Positions 1-8,300 of a stretch of DNA of 11,798 bases are shown one piece after another (positions within the stretch are counted from its first letter, which is position 1; each line of letters starts with the position of its first letter). The stretch is from Neocallimastix lanati (nom. inval.) (Eukaryota; Neocallimastigomycota; Neocallimastigomycetes; Neocallimastigales; Neocallimastigaceae). The notes beneath the pieces were generated by a model. That model searched no databases. It was not told the DNA's origin and was given only the letters and a program-made list of their open reading frames with translations. The translations under genes were made by a program, and so were the position numbers. The DNA lies in the NCBI GenBank assembly GCA_016946835.1, contig JACVTC010000690.1, positions 1-11,798 on the forward strand. Reading direction: 5' to 3'.

Positions 1-63
1 CATATTTAATGAATATGGTATTCCATAATCATCTAAAAGTTTTTTTGAAGTAATGGTATCCAT
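1..63 (-). CDS. 5' end of an unidentified protein gene, truncated by the window edge
   Basis: Read on the minus strand, an ATG at 63-61 opens 21 codons that stay open to the edge; the peptide begins MDTITSKKLLDDYGIPY. Coding character is suggested by codons with C or G in them (GAT ACC ATT ACT, GGA, CCA) in a region where the neighbouring spacer is nearly all A/T. An in-frame TAA lies at 78-76, only 12 bases upstream of the ATG, and the -3 base is A, so this ATG is a plausible true start. A 14-codon plus-strand frame also crosses the interval but closes inside it. Too little is present to name a family, and an internal exon starting near here cannot be excluded. Confidence 0.45.
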   Translation of the reverse strand, partial: MDTITSKKLLDDYGIPYSLNM

Positions 64-1619
64 ATTATAATTAATTTAGTTTATGTTAAAAATTTTGAAT
101 ATTTCTTATAATTTTCTATTTTTTTAAAAAAAAAAAAATTTAATATATTCAAATATTTTAAATAAATAAAATAGTTAGGCTCTCTAATTTGAATAAAATA
201 ATATTTTAATAATGTACGAATAGAAATTATTATTTTTAATTTTTAATTTTTATATAGAAAATTAAAATATTATAATATGTATAATATATATAGCATAATA
301 CCTTGAATTGTGTTGGAAAGACATTTTTTGATAATACTATTTTATTTATTGATAATAAAAAAACGATAAAGATAAAATTAATTAATGTCTTTATTTTTCT
401 TTCATTCTTTTATTTATTATCATTAACTGAATAATATATATATCAAATTTTGTACTAATAATTTGAATTCATTTAACAATAAATATGTTTTTTTTTTTTT
501 TTTTGAATTGTTAGTAATAACTATAAATCCCGAATTGTATCTATCCTTTTTTTAAAAAAAGAAAAGAATCATTATATTTTTATTAAGACATTCCTAATAC
601 TTTATCTATTAAAAATTTAAAATTAATTTTTAAGGTATTACTAATACTTGATTTATTAAAAATTTAAAATTAATTTATTTATAAATCTAATAATATATTT
701 GCTGACTACATATTTTAATTCAGTTTTCTAAAATAATTCTAAAATAAATAGTTTTAATTGTATCTGTATCGCTTTACTGCTTTTTTTTTTTTTTTTATTA
801 ATTTATTTTTAATCTTTTAATATATATATATATTTTGTTAAAAATTTACCTTTAATTATTTAAAGTTGCTGTTAAAAGTTGTTTTTTTAAAAGAGTTTCT
901 TAAAAAAAAAAAAAAAAAAAGTCTAATTAATCTTTTAGTTATCCTTCAAAAAAAATAAAAATTAAAAAATTTTAATTCAAAAACTTTTCAATTTATTAAT
1001 TTCTTTTTTTTAGATTCTTGTTTTGTTTATATTTATTATTTTATTGTAATAATGAATAGTTAATGTTTTAAAGGCTGTAGTTTATTAATAAAATAATAAA
1101 CCTTTCTTTTTAAAAAAAACCTTGATAAAAAAAAAACAAAAAGAAAGTCACAAGAATGTTTTTATATATTAATAATATAAAAACAAAAATAAATATAAAC
1201 TATAGCTTTTATTCTTTAATTATTAAAATTATTGATAATTGTTGAATAAAAAAAAATGATAGGGAAAAAAAAAAAAAAAAAAAAAAAATTTTGAAGAATT
1301 TATTATGTTTATATATGAAAAAAATTTTTTTTTTATCAATTGAAACAGAATCAGTTTAAAAAAAAAAAAAAAAAAAAATTAAAAATAAATAAATTAAATA
1401 AAATTTATTTAAATCTATTTAATTATAATATATAAAGAATAAACAACAGAAAATATATTAATTAAATCAAACATATATTATAATTAAATAATTATATATG
1501 TCAATTTAAAATCAAAATTGAAATCATTATATATATTTAATTTAATTAAATAGTAAATAATTAAAGATTGAATATTATAATAAAAAAAGTTTTATATGAA
1601 GAAAAGAAAAAAAAAAAAA
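64..1619. other. AT-rich intergenic spacer without recognisable gene
   Basis: About 1.5 kb of nearly pure A/T with many homopolymer runs, including A18 or longer near 903-920, A24 near 1265-1288 and A21 near 1358-1378, and T runs near 488-504 and 781-796. No reading frame of useful length, no tRNA-like cloverleaf and no G+C island is visible. The part next to 63 should contain the promoter of the leftward gene, but in this composition no TATA-like element can be singled out. Confidence 0.7.
594..676. repeat. 36-bp direct repeat, two copies
   Basis: Bases 594-629 and 641-676 are the same 36-base sequence (starting CTAATACTT, ending AATTAATTT) with two mismatches, giving a period of 47 bases. 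It looks like a local tandem duplication. No function is implied. Confidence 0.75.
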
Positions 1620-1827
1620 AGACTATAATGAATGAATGAATCATTAATGAATATATGATTTATATATAAATATAATAATAGAACTCTTTTCAAATAATGA
1701 ATAATGAATACTAATAATTATAAATAAGTAGTTAATAAAGAGAGAATAATTAAATTATATAACTTAAAGCATAAACTATTCATAAATAGAAGATAAATAA
1801 TTGAATAATAAAAAATAATAAAAAGAG

Positions 1828-2600
1828 TATTTATTAATTAATAATAAATAATAAAAAGAGTATTTATTAATAAATAATAAATAATAAGAAGAGTATTTAT
1901 TAATAAATAATAAATAATAAATAATAAGAAGAGTATTTATTAATAAATAATATATAAATAATTTATTTATTAATAAATAAATAAATAATAAATTATAAAT
2001 AATAAATAATAAATAATAAATAATTAATAATAAAAAGAATAAAAAGAGTATTTATTAATAAATAATAAATAATAAATAATTAATAAATAGTATTTATTAA
2101 TAAATAATAAATAATTGAATAATAAATTATAAATAATAAATAATAAATAATAAGAAGAGTATTTATTAATAAATAATAAATAATAAATAATTAATAAATA
2201 GTATTTATTAATAAATAATAAATAATAAATAATAAAAAGAGTATTTATTAATAAATAATAAATAATAAATAATAAAAAGAGTATTTATTAATAAATAATA
2301 AATAATAAAAAGAGTATTTATTAATAAATAATAAATAATAAATAATAAATAATAAGAAGAGTATTTATTAATAAATAATAAATAATAAATAATTAATAAA
2401 TAGTATTTATTAATAAATAATAAATAATTGAATAATAAATAATAAATAATTAATAAATAGTATTTATTAATAAATAATAAATAATTGAATAATAAATAAT
2501 AAATAATTAATAAATAGTATTTATTAATAAATAATAAATAATTGAATAATAAATAATAAATAATAAATAATACAAAGAGTATTTATTAATAAATAATATA
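1828..2600. repeat. Satellite-like array of a perfect 16-bp palindrome
   Basis: The sequence TATTTATTAATAAATA, identical to its own reverse complement, occurs exactly at 1861, 1894, 1934, 2049, 2091, 2160, 2202, 2242, 2282, 2315, 2362, 2404, 2461, 2518 and 2580. A variant starts the array at 1828 and a partial copy lies near 1963. Each copy is usually preceded by GAG or TAG, often as AAAAGAG, AAGAAGAG or AAATAG, and followed by AATAAATAA-type spacers. Spacing falls in recurring classes of 33, 40, 42 and 57 bases, so the array grew by unequal duplication of compound modules. No open frame accompanies it. A structural role such as a replication origin, matrix attachment or cruciform is conceivable but not shown. 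Confidence 0.85.
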
Positions 2601-2769
2601 TAATAAATAATAAATAATAATTAATAAATAATAAATAATAAATAATACATAATGGAATAATTGAATAATGGAATAATGGAATAAAATGTTGTATAAATGG
2701 ATAATCAAATATTGTGTAATAAAGTATAAAGTAAAATAGAAAATAGAAAATAAAATAAATTTATTAATA

Positions 2770-3379
<610 letters not shown>

Positions 3380-4020
3380 ATTTTTTATTTTTTTTGTTAC
3401 CATAAATACCATCTTTTTATTTTATTATTATAATTACTACTGATTCTCATTTTATTTTTACTTTTATTATTATTTTATTTCATATTTTTATTATTATTAC
3501 TATTTTTACTATTATTATTTTATTTCATATTTTTATTATTATTACTATTACTATTACTATTTTACTTTATATTTTTATTATTATTACTATTACCATTATT
3601 ATTATATTTCATATTATTTTAATTCATACTAATTATTACTATTACTATTACTATTATTATTTTACTTTACATTTTTATTACTAATAATAATATTATTATT
3701 ATTATTATTTTACTTCATATTTTTATTATTATTTTATTTCATATTATTCTTATTATTATCATCATTGAAATGGTTTTACTTTTTATTTTTTCTATTTTAT
3801 TATTATCATTTCTTCTATTTATATATATATATATATTTTTTTTTTACTTTTTTATTTTTTTTGACAAGTATTTAACATTAATATTTTATTTTTTATTTTA
3901 TTATTATTATTATTATTCATTATTATTATATTATTTATTATTATTTATTATTATTATTATTATTTATTATTATTCAATTTATTATTATTTATTTTTTTTT
4001 TTACTTTTTTATTTAATAAA
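3380..4020. repeat. Degenerate TTA-rich minisatellite
   Basis: The plus strand is a pyrimidine-biased TTA/TTTA/CTA repeat in which a landmark of the form TTTCATATTTTTATTATT recurs with variation near 3478, 3528, 3569, 3608, 3668, 3713 and 3738, at irregular 25-60 base intervals. It is probably an old tandem array that has decayed. A frame for a Phe/Ile/Leu/Tyr-only peptide runs through 3770-4030, but its composition is fully explained by the repeat. Confidence 0.7.
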
Positions 4021-4558
4021 TAATTTTTAAGGTTTTATGGAAATGAATTACAATTTATTATGCTACACTTAACAATATATTATACACAAATATCATTGGC
4101 AGATTGATAAATGTCAATACTAGTTGATCATATATTAGAATCAACATCAATATATAGTTCACTTATAATTAACAATTTAACATTTAAAATAGAAATAGGA
4201 AAAATTAGATTAGAAAATTTTTAAATTAATTATAAACTTATTTCCAATTGACATTCTCTAATATTTATCCAATCAATATATTATATTGAATAGAATCAAC
4301 TACATATATTATTAATGTAATATTATATATGTAATAATGAATTCAATTAAATCTTTTAAATTTAGATAAAAAATTTTTTTTTAAAATTCAACAAATTCAA
4401 AAACTTAAATAAATAGATAAATAGAAATAAATCAATAGAAATAAATAGATAGATGATTATTTAAATAAATAATAAAATCAATAGAAAAATAAAAAAAAAA
4501 TTAAATAAAATTTGTTAACCAACTCTTCTAATTAATTTTTAATGTTTAATTAATAATA
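4021..4558. other. Intergenic spacer of moderate complexity, no gene seen
   Basis: This stretch is less repetitive than its flanks but still very AT-rich and has stops in all frames. It contains a short hairpin candidate, GTTGAT at about 4123 pairing with ATCAAC about 20 bases on, and a second AGAATCAAC copy near 4291. Bases 4400-4465 are a run of AAAT/AGAT tetranucleotides. Nothing points to an RNA gene. Confidence 0.55.
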
Positions 4559-4700
<142 letters not shown>

Positions 4701-4834
4701 TAATAAACAATAAAATAATAATAATAAACAATAAAATAATAATAATAATAAAATTATATATTAGTTTTAAATATAAATTAATTACATAAAACAAATAAAA
4801 TAGAAAAAAAAAAAGGCAATTTATATCATATTGA

Positions 4835-4855
4835 ATGAACTTAAAGTATGAATAA
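4835..4855 (+). promoter_or_regulatory. Short upstream ORF overlapping the start of the 160-residue gene
   Basis: An ATG at 4835 opens six codons and stops with TAA at 4853-4855, out of frame with the main ATG at 4848 and overlapping it by eight bases. If the transcript starts upstream of 4835, scanning ribosomes would meet this ATG first and translation of the main frame would need leaky scanning or reinitiation. The arrangement is directly visible; the regulatory effect is inferred and depends on the unmapped transcription start. Confidence 0.4.
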
Positions 4856-5330
4856 CGACACTACAGGTTTTGTACCTTCAAAAGTTAGAGATCTGGAAAA
4901 TTTTGACCAGGTTTCTGTTTTTTGTTCTGATATTGGAAATATGCCACCGGACAAAACCGCAGAGGCGGAACTTACCATAAAAGAAACAATCAATGCCATT
5001 AGTAAAAAAGCAAAAGGATGTACGGACAACTCCATCACTGGACTATATATAGCATTAATAGAAAAAATAAAAAATAAACTTTCAATCAGTTTTCCTTTCG
5101 TAACCCCATACGCCAATAATGCCATGAACACTATTGCAGGTATTGATTTGATCAACCATCCTGATAAATTGGGAACATTGTTGTTCTCTTCTCAACAGAT
5201 TGAAGGTTATTTCGATTTAGATATTCTATTGGAATCTGCAGGACTATTATATAGATATAACTATGAATATTTGAAATCAACGGTAATTCCTTTCATGGAG
5301 GACAATGGACTGGAATCTTACATTCCTTAA
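4848..5330 (+). CDS. Intact 160-residue acidic protein of unknown family
   Basis: A complete frame from ATG 4848 to TAA 5330 with ordinary codon diversity and about 37% G+C, similar to the MTR4 exons and far above the spacer. An in-frame TAA lies two codons upstream of the ATG, and -3 is A, which supports the start. I do not recognise the protein. It has no signal peptide or membrane segment. Composition is acidic (about 21 Asp/Glu against 13 Lys/Arg) with only two cysteines. The N-terminal 35 residues look loop-like (GFVPSK, GNMPPDKT); the rest looks mainly helical, including TIKETINAISKKAKG, ALIEKIKNKL and FDLDILLESAGLLYRYNYEYL. It ends GLESYIP. No catalytic motif is evident. It could be a single-exon lineage-specific gene, a terminal exon whose acceptor lies near 4846, or a remnant of an integrated element. 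An antisense frame of 104 codons overlaps it and is probably a shadow. Confidence 0.7.
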   Translation: MNNDTTGFVPSKVRDLENFDQVSVFCSDIGNMPPDKTAEAELTIKETINAISKKAKGCTDNSITGLYIALIEKIKNKLSISFPFVTPYANNAMNTIAGIDLINHPDKLGTLLFSSQQIEGYFDLDILLESAGLLYRYNYEYLKSTVIPFMEDNGLESYIP

Positions 5331-5650
5331 TATTTACAAGGAATCGAGATGATTAAAACTTTGATTATCAAAATTGTTTCTTTTGAAAAAGAACATAGAC
5401 CGGGGGGCCTGGTTAGTTTAACAAAAAATAAGATTTGACAGTTATTTTTGCCTATTCCTGTTCATAATTCATTTGAATAGTTTAGCTCATTTAGTAATGA
5501 AAATTTTTGATAGAGGGAAAGGAAATTGCGTCGCATTTAAAAAAAATAGGACAAAGTCAACATTGGTAGATTGTGAATTTCATCATTCAGAGAATTATTA
5601 GAAGGGACAAGAATTTTAATTTCGGAGGCAGGGAGGTCGCTGTTCTTCAG
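5331..5650 (+). other. Complex-sequence tail downstream of the orphan gene (3' UTR, decayed coding or noncoding RNA)
   Basis: For about 320 bases after the stop the sequence keeps near-coding base composition, including a seven-base CCGGGGGGC-type G run near 5401-5408 that is exceptional in this window. No long frame exists. On the plus strand 29 codons run from ATG 5349 to TGA 5438. On the minus strand an open stretch of 38 codons (5650 to about 5537, containing LPASEIKILVPSNNSL) is followed in the same frame, directly after its TAA, by an ATG with 24 more codons. This could be a 3' UTR, a degenerate exon on either strand, or a noncoding RNA. I cannot choose between them. Confidence 0.4.
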
Positions 5651-5679
5651 TTTTTTTTTTTTTTTTAAAAAAAAAAAAA
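5651..5679. repeat. T16-A13 homopolymer palindrome
   Basis: A run of 16 T is followed directly by 13 A, a perfect 26-base T13A13 palindrome. It marks the sharp right border of the complex-sequence island that starts near 4836. It may simply be two adjoining homopolymers, or it may act as a transcript 3'-end or nucleosome-excluding element; neither is shown. Confidence 0.8.
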
Positions 5680-5932
5680 TTTAAGTAAAATAATCTTTAT
5701 AATTCATCAACATTTCGACCATTATTCCCTTCTAAATGATCTTTTGTCATGTCTAGATCACATAAGCCATATATATGTCAATCATATTTATTATAATAAT
5801 AATAATAAAAGATCAAATTTTAATGGAAGTATCCAAATACAATCGAATGGTATGTTTTGATAGATTATATAAACTAAATAAATATCCTTGTATTTAAAAA
5901 AATTTATTCATAGAAATTTTTTTTTTTTAGTA
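5680..5932. other. Spacer of intermediate complexity
   Basis: This segment is richer in C/G than most of the spacer, especially 5705-5785 (CATTTCGACCATTATTCCC and CATGTCTAGATCACATAAGCC), but every frame is closed within a few dozen codons. A ten-base inverted match, TTAGAAGGGA near 5598 and TCCCTTCTAA near 5726, links it to the preceding island and may be chance. No RNA gene is recognised. Confidence 0.45.
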
Positions 5933-6291
5933 TAGTTGTTTTAACTTCATTCATTAGTCATAAATTTTAATTATAAATAGTTTTTTTAATTTCATTCATT
6001 AGTTATCAATTTTAATTATAAATAGTTTTTTTAACTTCATTCATTAGTTATCAATTTTAATTATAAATAGTTTTTTTAACTTCATCCATTAGTCATCAAT
6101 TTTAATTATAAATAGTTTTTTTAACTTCATCCATTAGTCATCAATTTTAATTATAAATAGTTTTTTTAACTTATTCATTAGTCATCAATTTTAATTATAA
6201 ATAGTTTTTTTAACTTCATTCATTAGTCATCAATTTTAATTATAAATAGTTTTTTTAACTTCATTCATTAGTCATCAATTTTAATTATAAA
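5933..6291. repeat. 45-bp minisatellite, eight tandem units
   Basis: Eight head-to-tail units begin at 5933, 5978, 6023, 6068, 6113, 6158, 6202 and 6247. Seven are 45 bases and the sixth is 44, having lost one C in CTTCATT. Each unit reads TAG, a T7 run, AACTTCATTCATTAGTCATC, AATTTTAATTATAAA. Units 4 and 5 share a C variant (TTCATCCATT), units 2 and 3 share AGTTATC, and units 7 and 8 are identical, so the array expanded by duplication of neighbouring units. No spacers separate the units, which rules out a CRISPR-type array. No frame is conserved through it. Confidence 0.95.
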
Positions 6292-6336
6292 TAAGAAAAG
6301 TTCTGTCTTCATAAATTATATAAATTTAAATAAATG

Positions 6337-6371
<35 letters not shown>
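6337..6371. repeat. A35 homopolymer
   Basis: Uninterrupted run of 35 A just after the 45-bp minisatellite. Runs of this length stiffen DNA and disfavour nucleosomes (established for poly(dA:dT)). Whether it does so here is inference. Confidence 0.95.
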
Positions 6372-6374
<3 letters not shown>

Positions 6375-6603
6375 AAATCCCTACCCTTTATATACTTTAT
6401 TTAAAGATTTGAATAATATCTATTTATAATTAAAGTATAGAGAAATAAATAGTAATGAAAAAATAATAATAAATAAATAAATTATATATAAACTGTCATT
6501 ATTTATTATGATTTATTATTTTTTTTTTTTATTTTAATTATTATTTTTCACCATTACATATTAAATATTACTATTATACGTATTACAATTTAACTAATAT
6601 TAC

Positions 6604-6608
<5 letters not shown>

Positions 6609-6649
<41 letters not shown>

Positions 6650-6658
6650 CATTATAAA
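6609..6658. repeat. A50 homopolymer
   Basis: Uninterrupted run of 50 A, the longest in the window, about 250 bases left of the small transposon. The exact length is likely to be uncertain in any assembly. Confidence 0.95.
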
Positions 6659-6898
6659 TCTTATAATTAATAATTAATCAAAATAATATTATATTATTAT
6701 GTATTAATTTATGAAATAAATTTTCATAAAATATAAAAAAGAAATTAAATTATAAATAATTTAATATTAATATATAAATATCAATATTATAATTGTATAA
6801 AAATAAAATAAAATAAAATATAAAAATATATATAATATAAAGTAAATGATTTTATTAATAAAATGATTAATTATTAAAGTATAAATATATATTTATCT
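6659..6898. other. AT-only spacer left of the transposon
   Basis: Simple AT sequence with TAAAA pentanucleotide runs near 6801-6825 and no gene. It forms the pre-insertion flank of the element at 6908. Confidence 0.6.
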
Positions 6899-6907
6899 AT
6901 TCTATTC
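6899..6907. repeat. Left target-site duplication (9 bp)
   Basis: ATTCTATTC directly abuts the GGG end of the element and is repeated exactly at 7181-7189. The target site is AT-rich, like the surrounding spacer. Confidence 0.85.
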
Positions 6908-7180
6908 GGGAGAGTTGCATTTCCCCAAATTGCATTTCGCCAAGTGGCGTAGTATTAAAATGTTGCATTTCCCCAGGTTGCATTTCGACAAGTAGAGTAT
7001 TGATATAAATAAATGAATAAATAAATAAATATTAATTCAAAATATATTTTTTTTAAAATTGTTTTTATGCGATATTAATAATAATTAATTTTATTTATTG
7101 ATTTAATTATTTATTTAATAATTTTCAATTTGGCGAAATGCAACTTGGCGAATTGCAATCTGGCGAAATGCCCCACACCC
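6908..7180. mobile_element. 273-bp nonautonomous DNA transposon (MITE), MULE- or Merlin-like
   Basis: The element begins GGGAGAG and ends CACACCC. Its first 38 bases match the reverse complement of its last 38 at 31 positions, giving long imperfect terminal inverted repeats. A perfect 9-base duplication, ATTCTATTC, flanks it at 6899-6907 and 7181-7189, the signature of transposase-mediated insertion. The repeats carry iterations of TTGCATTTCGCCAA, or its complement TTGGCGAAATGCAA, and are rich in G+C, unlike the AT-only interior at about 6995-7128. There is no coding capacity, so mobility would need a transposase encoded elsewhere. A 9-bp duplication fits Mutator-like elements; GG-starting ends with 8-9-bp duplications also fit Merlin. 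The superfamily is therefore unsettled. Confidence 0.85.
6914..6992 (+). repeat. 31-bp subterminal direct repeat inside the left end of the transposon
   Basis: Bases 6914-6944 and 6962-6992 are the same 31-base unit, each made of GTTGCATTTCCCCA followed by TTGCATTTCGCCAAG-type sequence, with three mismatches and a 48-base period. The right end carries only one such block. Repeated subterminal motifs are often transposase-binding sites in nonautonomous elements (family knowledge); that role here is inferred. Confidence 0.8.
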
Positions 7181-7189
7181 ATTCTATTC
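7181..7189. repeat. Right target-site duplication (9 bp)
   Basis: ATTCTATTC directly follows the CCC end of the element and is identical to 6899-6907, with no mismatch. Absence of decay suggests a fairly recent insertion. Confidence 0.85.
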
Positions 7190-7621
7190 ATTGACTAGCA
7201 TTATATTATATATATAAACTTTGTATATTTTGTATAGATATTTATTTTTATTTTTATTATTATTATTATTATTACTAAACAAAATCACTATATTTTTTTA
7301 AACCTTGTGTTAAACATTCAATATATATATATATTAATTTGAAAAGGAAAAAAACAAAAAAAAAAGGTTAAATAGAAGATTAATATTTAAATAGAATAAC
7401 GATAATTATTATTAATTGTTGTCATAAATAAAAAAATCTTTTTTTTTTTTTTTTTTTTTTTGATGGATGTATTTCAAAGAAAAAAAAAATTACTATTAAA
7501 TATTATAATGATATATGATGATATTAGAAATTGATTTATTAAAAATAAATTATTATTAAATAACTAGTTTTTTTTTTTTTTTTTACCAAATAAAAATAAA
7601 AAATAAAAAAATAAAAATAAA

Positions 7622-7623
<2 letters not shown>

Positions 7624-7666
<43 letters not shown>
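7624..7666. repeat. A43 homopolymer
   Basis: Uninterrupted run of 43 A embedded in a larger A/AAAAT-rich block (about 7585-7725). Further along, that block contains an A-run/T-run palindrome near 7706-7725. Confidence 0.95.
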
Positions 7667-7668
<2 letters not shown>

Positions 7669-8071
7669 AATAATAAATATAATGATATTTATAATAAATA
7701 AATAAAAAAAAAAAAATTTTTTTTAATAAATCATCATGATGAAACTACGACGACATCTACCTATGACTACCACTACCACCATAAATTTTATAAATTTATC
7801 CAAGAGTAAAAATAAAATTTTTTAATTTCAATATATAAAAAAAAATTAAAAATAAAAATATATAAAAATAAAAAAGAATTAAAAAAAAAAAATAAAAAAA
7901 AAAATAAAAAATAAAAATAAAAAAAAAATTAAAAATAAAAAAATAGTTCTATTACTCTTTATTCACTTATTTTAAAATTATTTTTTATATTTAGTGATTG
8001 ATAAAATTATTTTATTATATATATATGTATGTGTAGAATATTAATTATAATTTTAAAATAATAGTCATTCA

Positions 8072-8073
<2 letters not shown>

Positions 8074-8119
<46 letters not shown>
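8074..8119. repeat. A46 homopolymer
   Basis: Uninterrupted run of 46 A in the spacer beyond the 3' end of the MTR4 gene, bordering the small coding-like island at 8120-8165. Confidence 0.95.
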
Positions 8120-8121
<2 letters not shown>

Positions 8122-8277
8122 ACAACTATTTATTGATAAAGGTTTAGGTTTCAATGATGCTTATAATTTTATTTTATTTTATTTTATTTTATTAATTTAT
8201 TTAAAAAAAATATATATATATATATGTATATATGTATATATGTATATATTTATATATAGGTTTATGGTATAGATTAT

Positions 8278-8300
8278 AAAAAAAAAAAACTTTTTTTTTT
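8278..8300 (-). other. A-run/T-run palindrome at the MTR4 stop codon
   Basis: On the minus strand the stop codon runs into A10, a single G and T12, which could pair into an AU hairpin in the mRNA. It might mark or influence the 3' end. The first AATAAA downstream on the minus strand is at 8201-8196, about 100 bases past the stop, but this hexamer is common by chance here. Confidence 0.4.

Larger units (their letters stand above)
7190..8273. other. Intergenic spacer downstream of MTR4, rich in homopolymers
   Basis: Simple AT sequence with (ATT)n near 7255-7275, T23 at 7439-7461, A43, A46, TTTTA pentanucleotides near 8167-8192 and (TA)n/(TATG)n near 8210-8250. Two small non-simple islands interrupt it. 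The first is 7730-7800, where a 29-codon plus-strand frame beginning MMKLRRHLPMTTTTT opens at 7738. The second is 8120-8165, which reads LQLFIDKGLGFNDAYNF on the plus strand. Both could be exon relics but neither has enough support to be called a gene. Confidence 0.5.

Noticed and set aside
3770-4030. 86-codon plus-strand Phe/Tyr/Ile/Leu frame that could look like a membrane protein
   Set aside because: Composition is set by TTA/TTT repeats. No charged or polar segments of normal codon use are present.
4096-4300. Inverted relation between GATTGATAAATGTCAA and a downstream TTGACATT...ATCCAATC segment
   Set aside because: The match needs several gaps, is nearly all A/T and lacks any flanking duplication, so chance is the better explanation.
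4841-5155. 104-codon antisense frame with apparent hydrophobic segments
   Set aside because: It lies opposite the more coherent plus-strand frame at 4848-5330, and its hydrophobicity reflects the complement of polar codons. Not disproved, but less likely.
4870-5330. Possible reverse-transcriptase or retroelement fragment, because of TIKETINAISKKAKG
   Set aside because: The helix-plus-Lys pattern only loosely resembles RT N-terminal segments. No PGxDG, YxDD or nuclease motif follows.
5395-5425. tRNA or structured RNA suggested by the G run and GGTTAGTTTAAC
   Set aside because: No acceptor or TPsiC stem partners and no GGTTCGAATCC-like arm are nearby.
5933-6291. Possible CRISPR-like array
   Set aside because: Units are contiguous with no unique spacers, and the sequence is a eukaryotic minisatellite.
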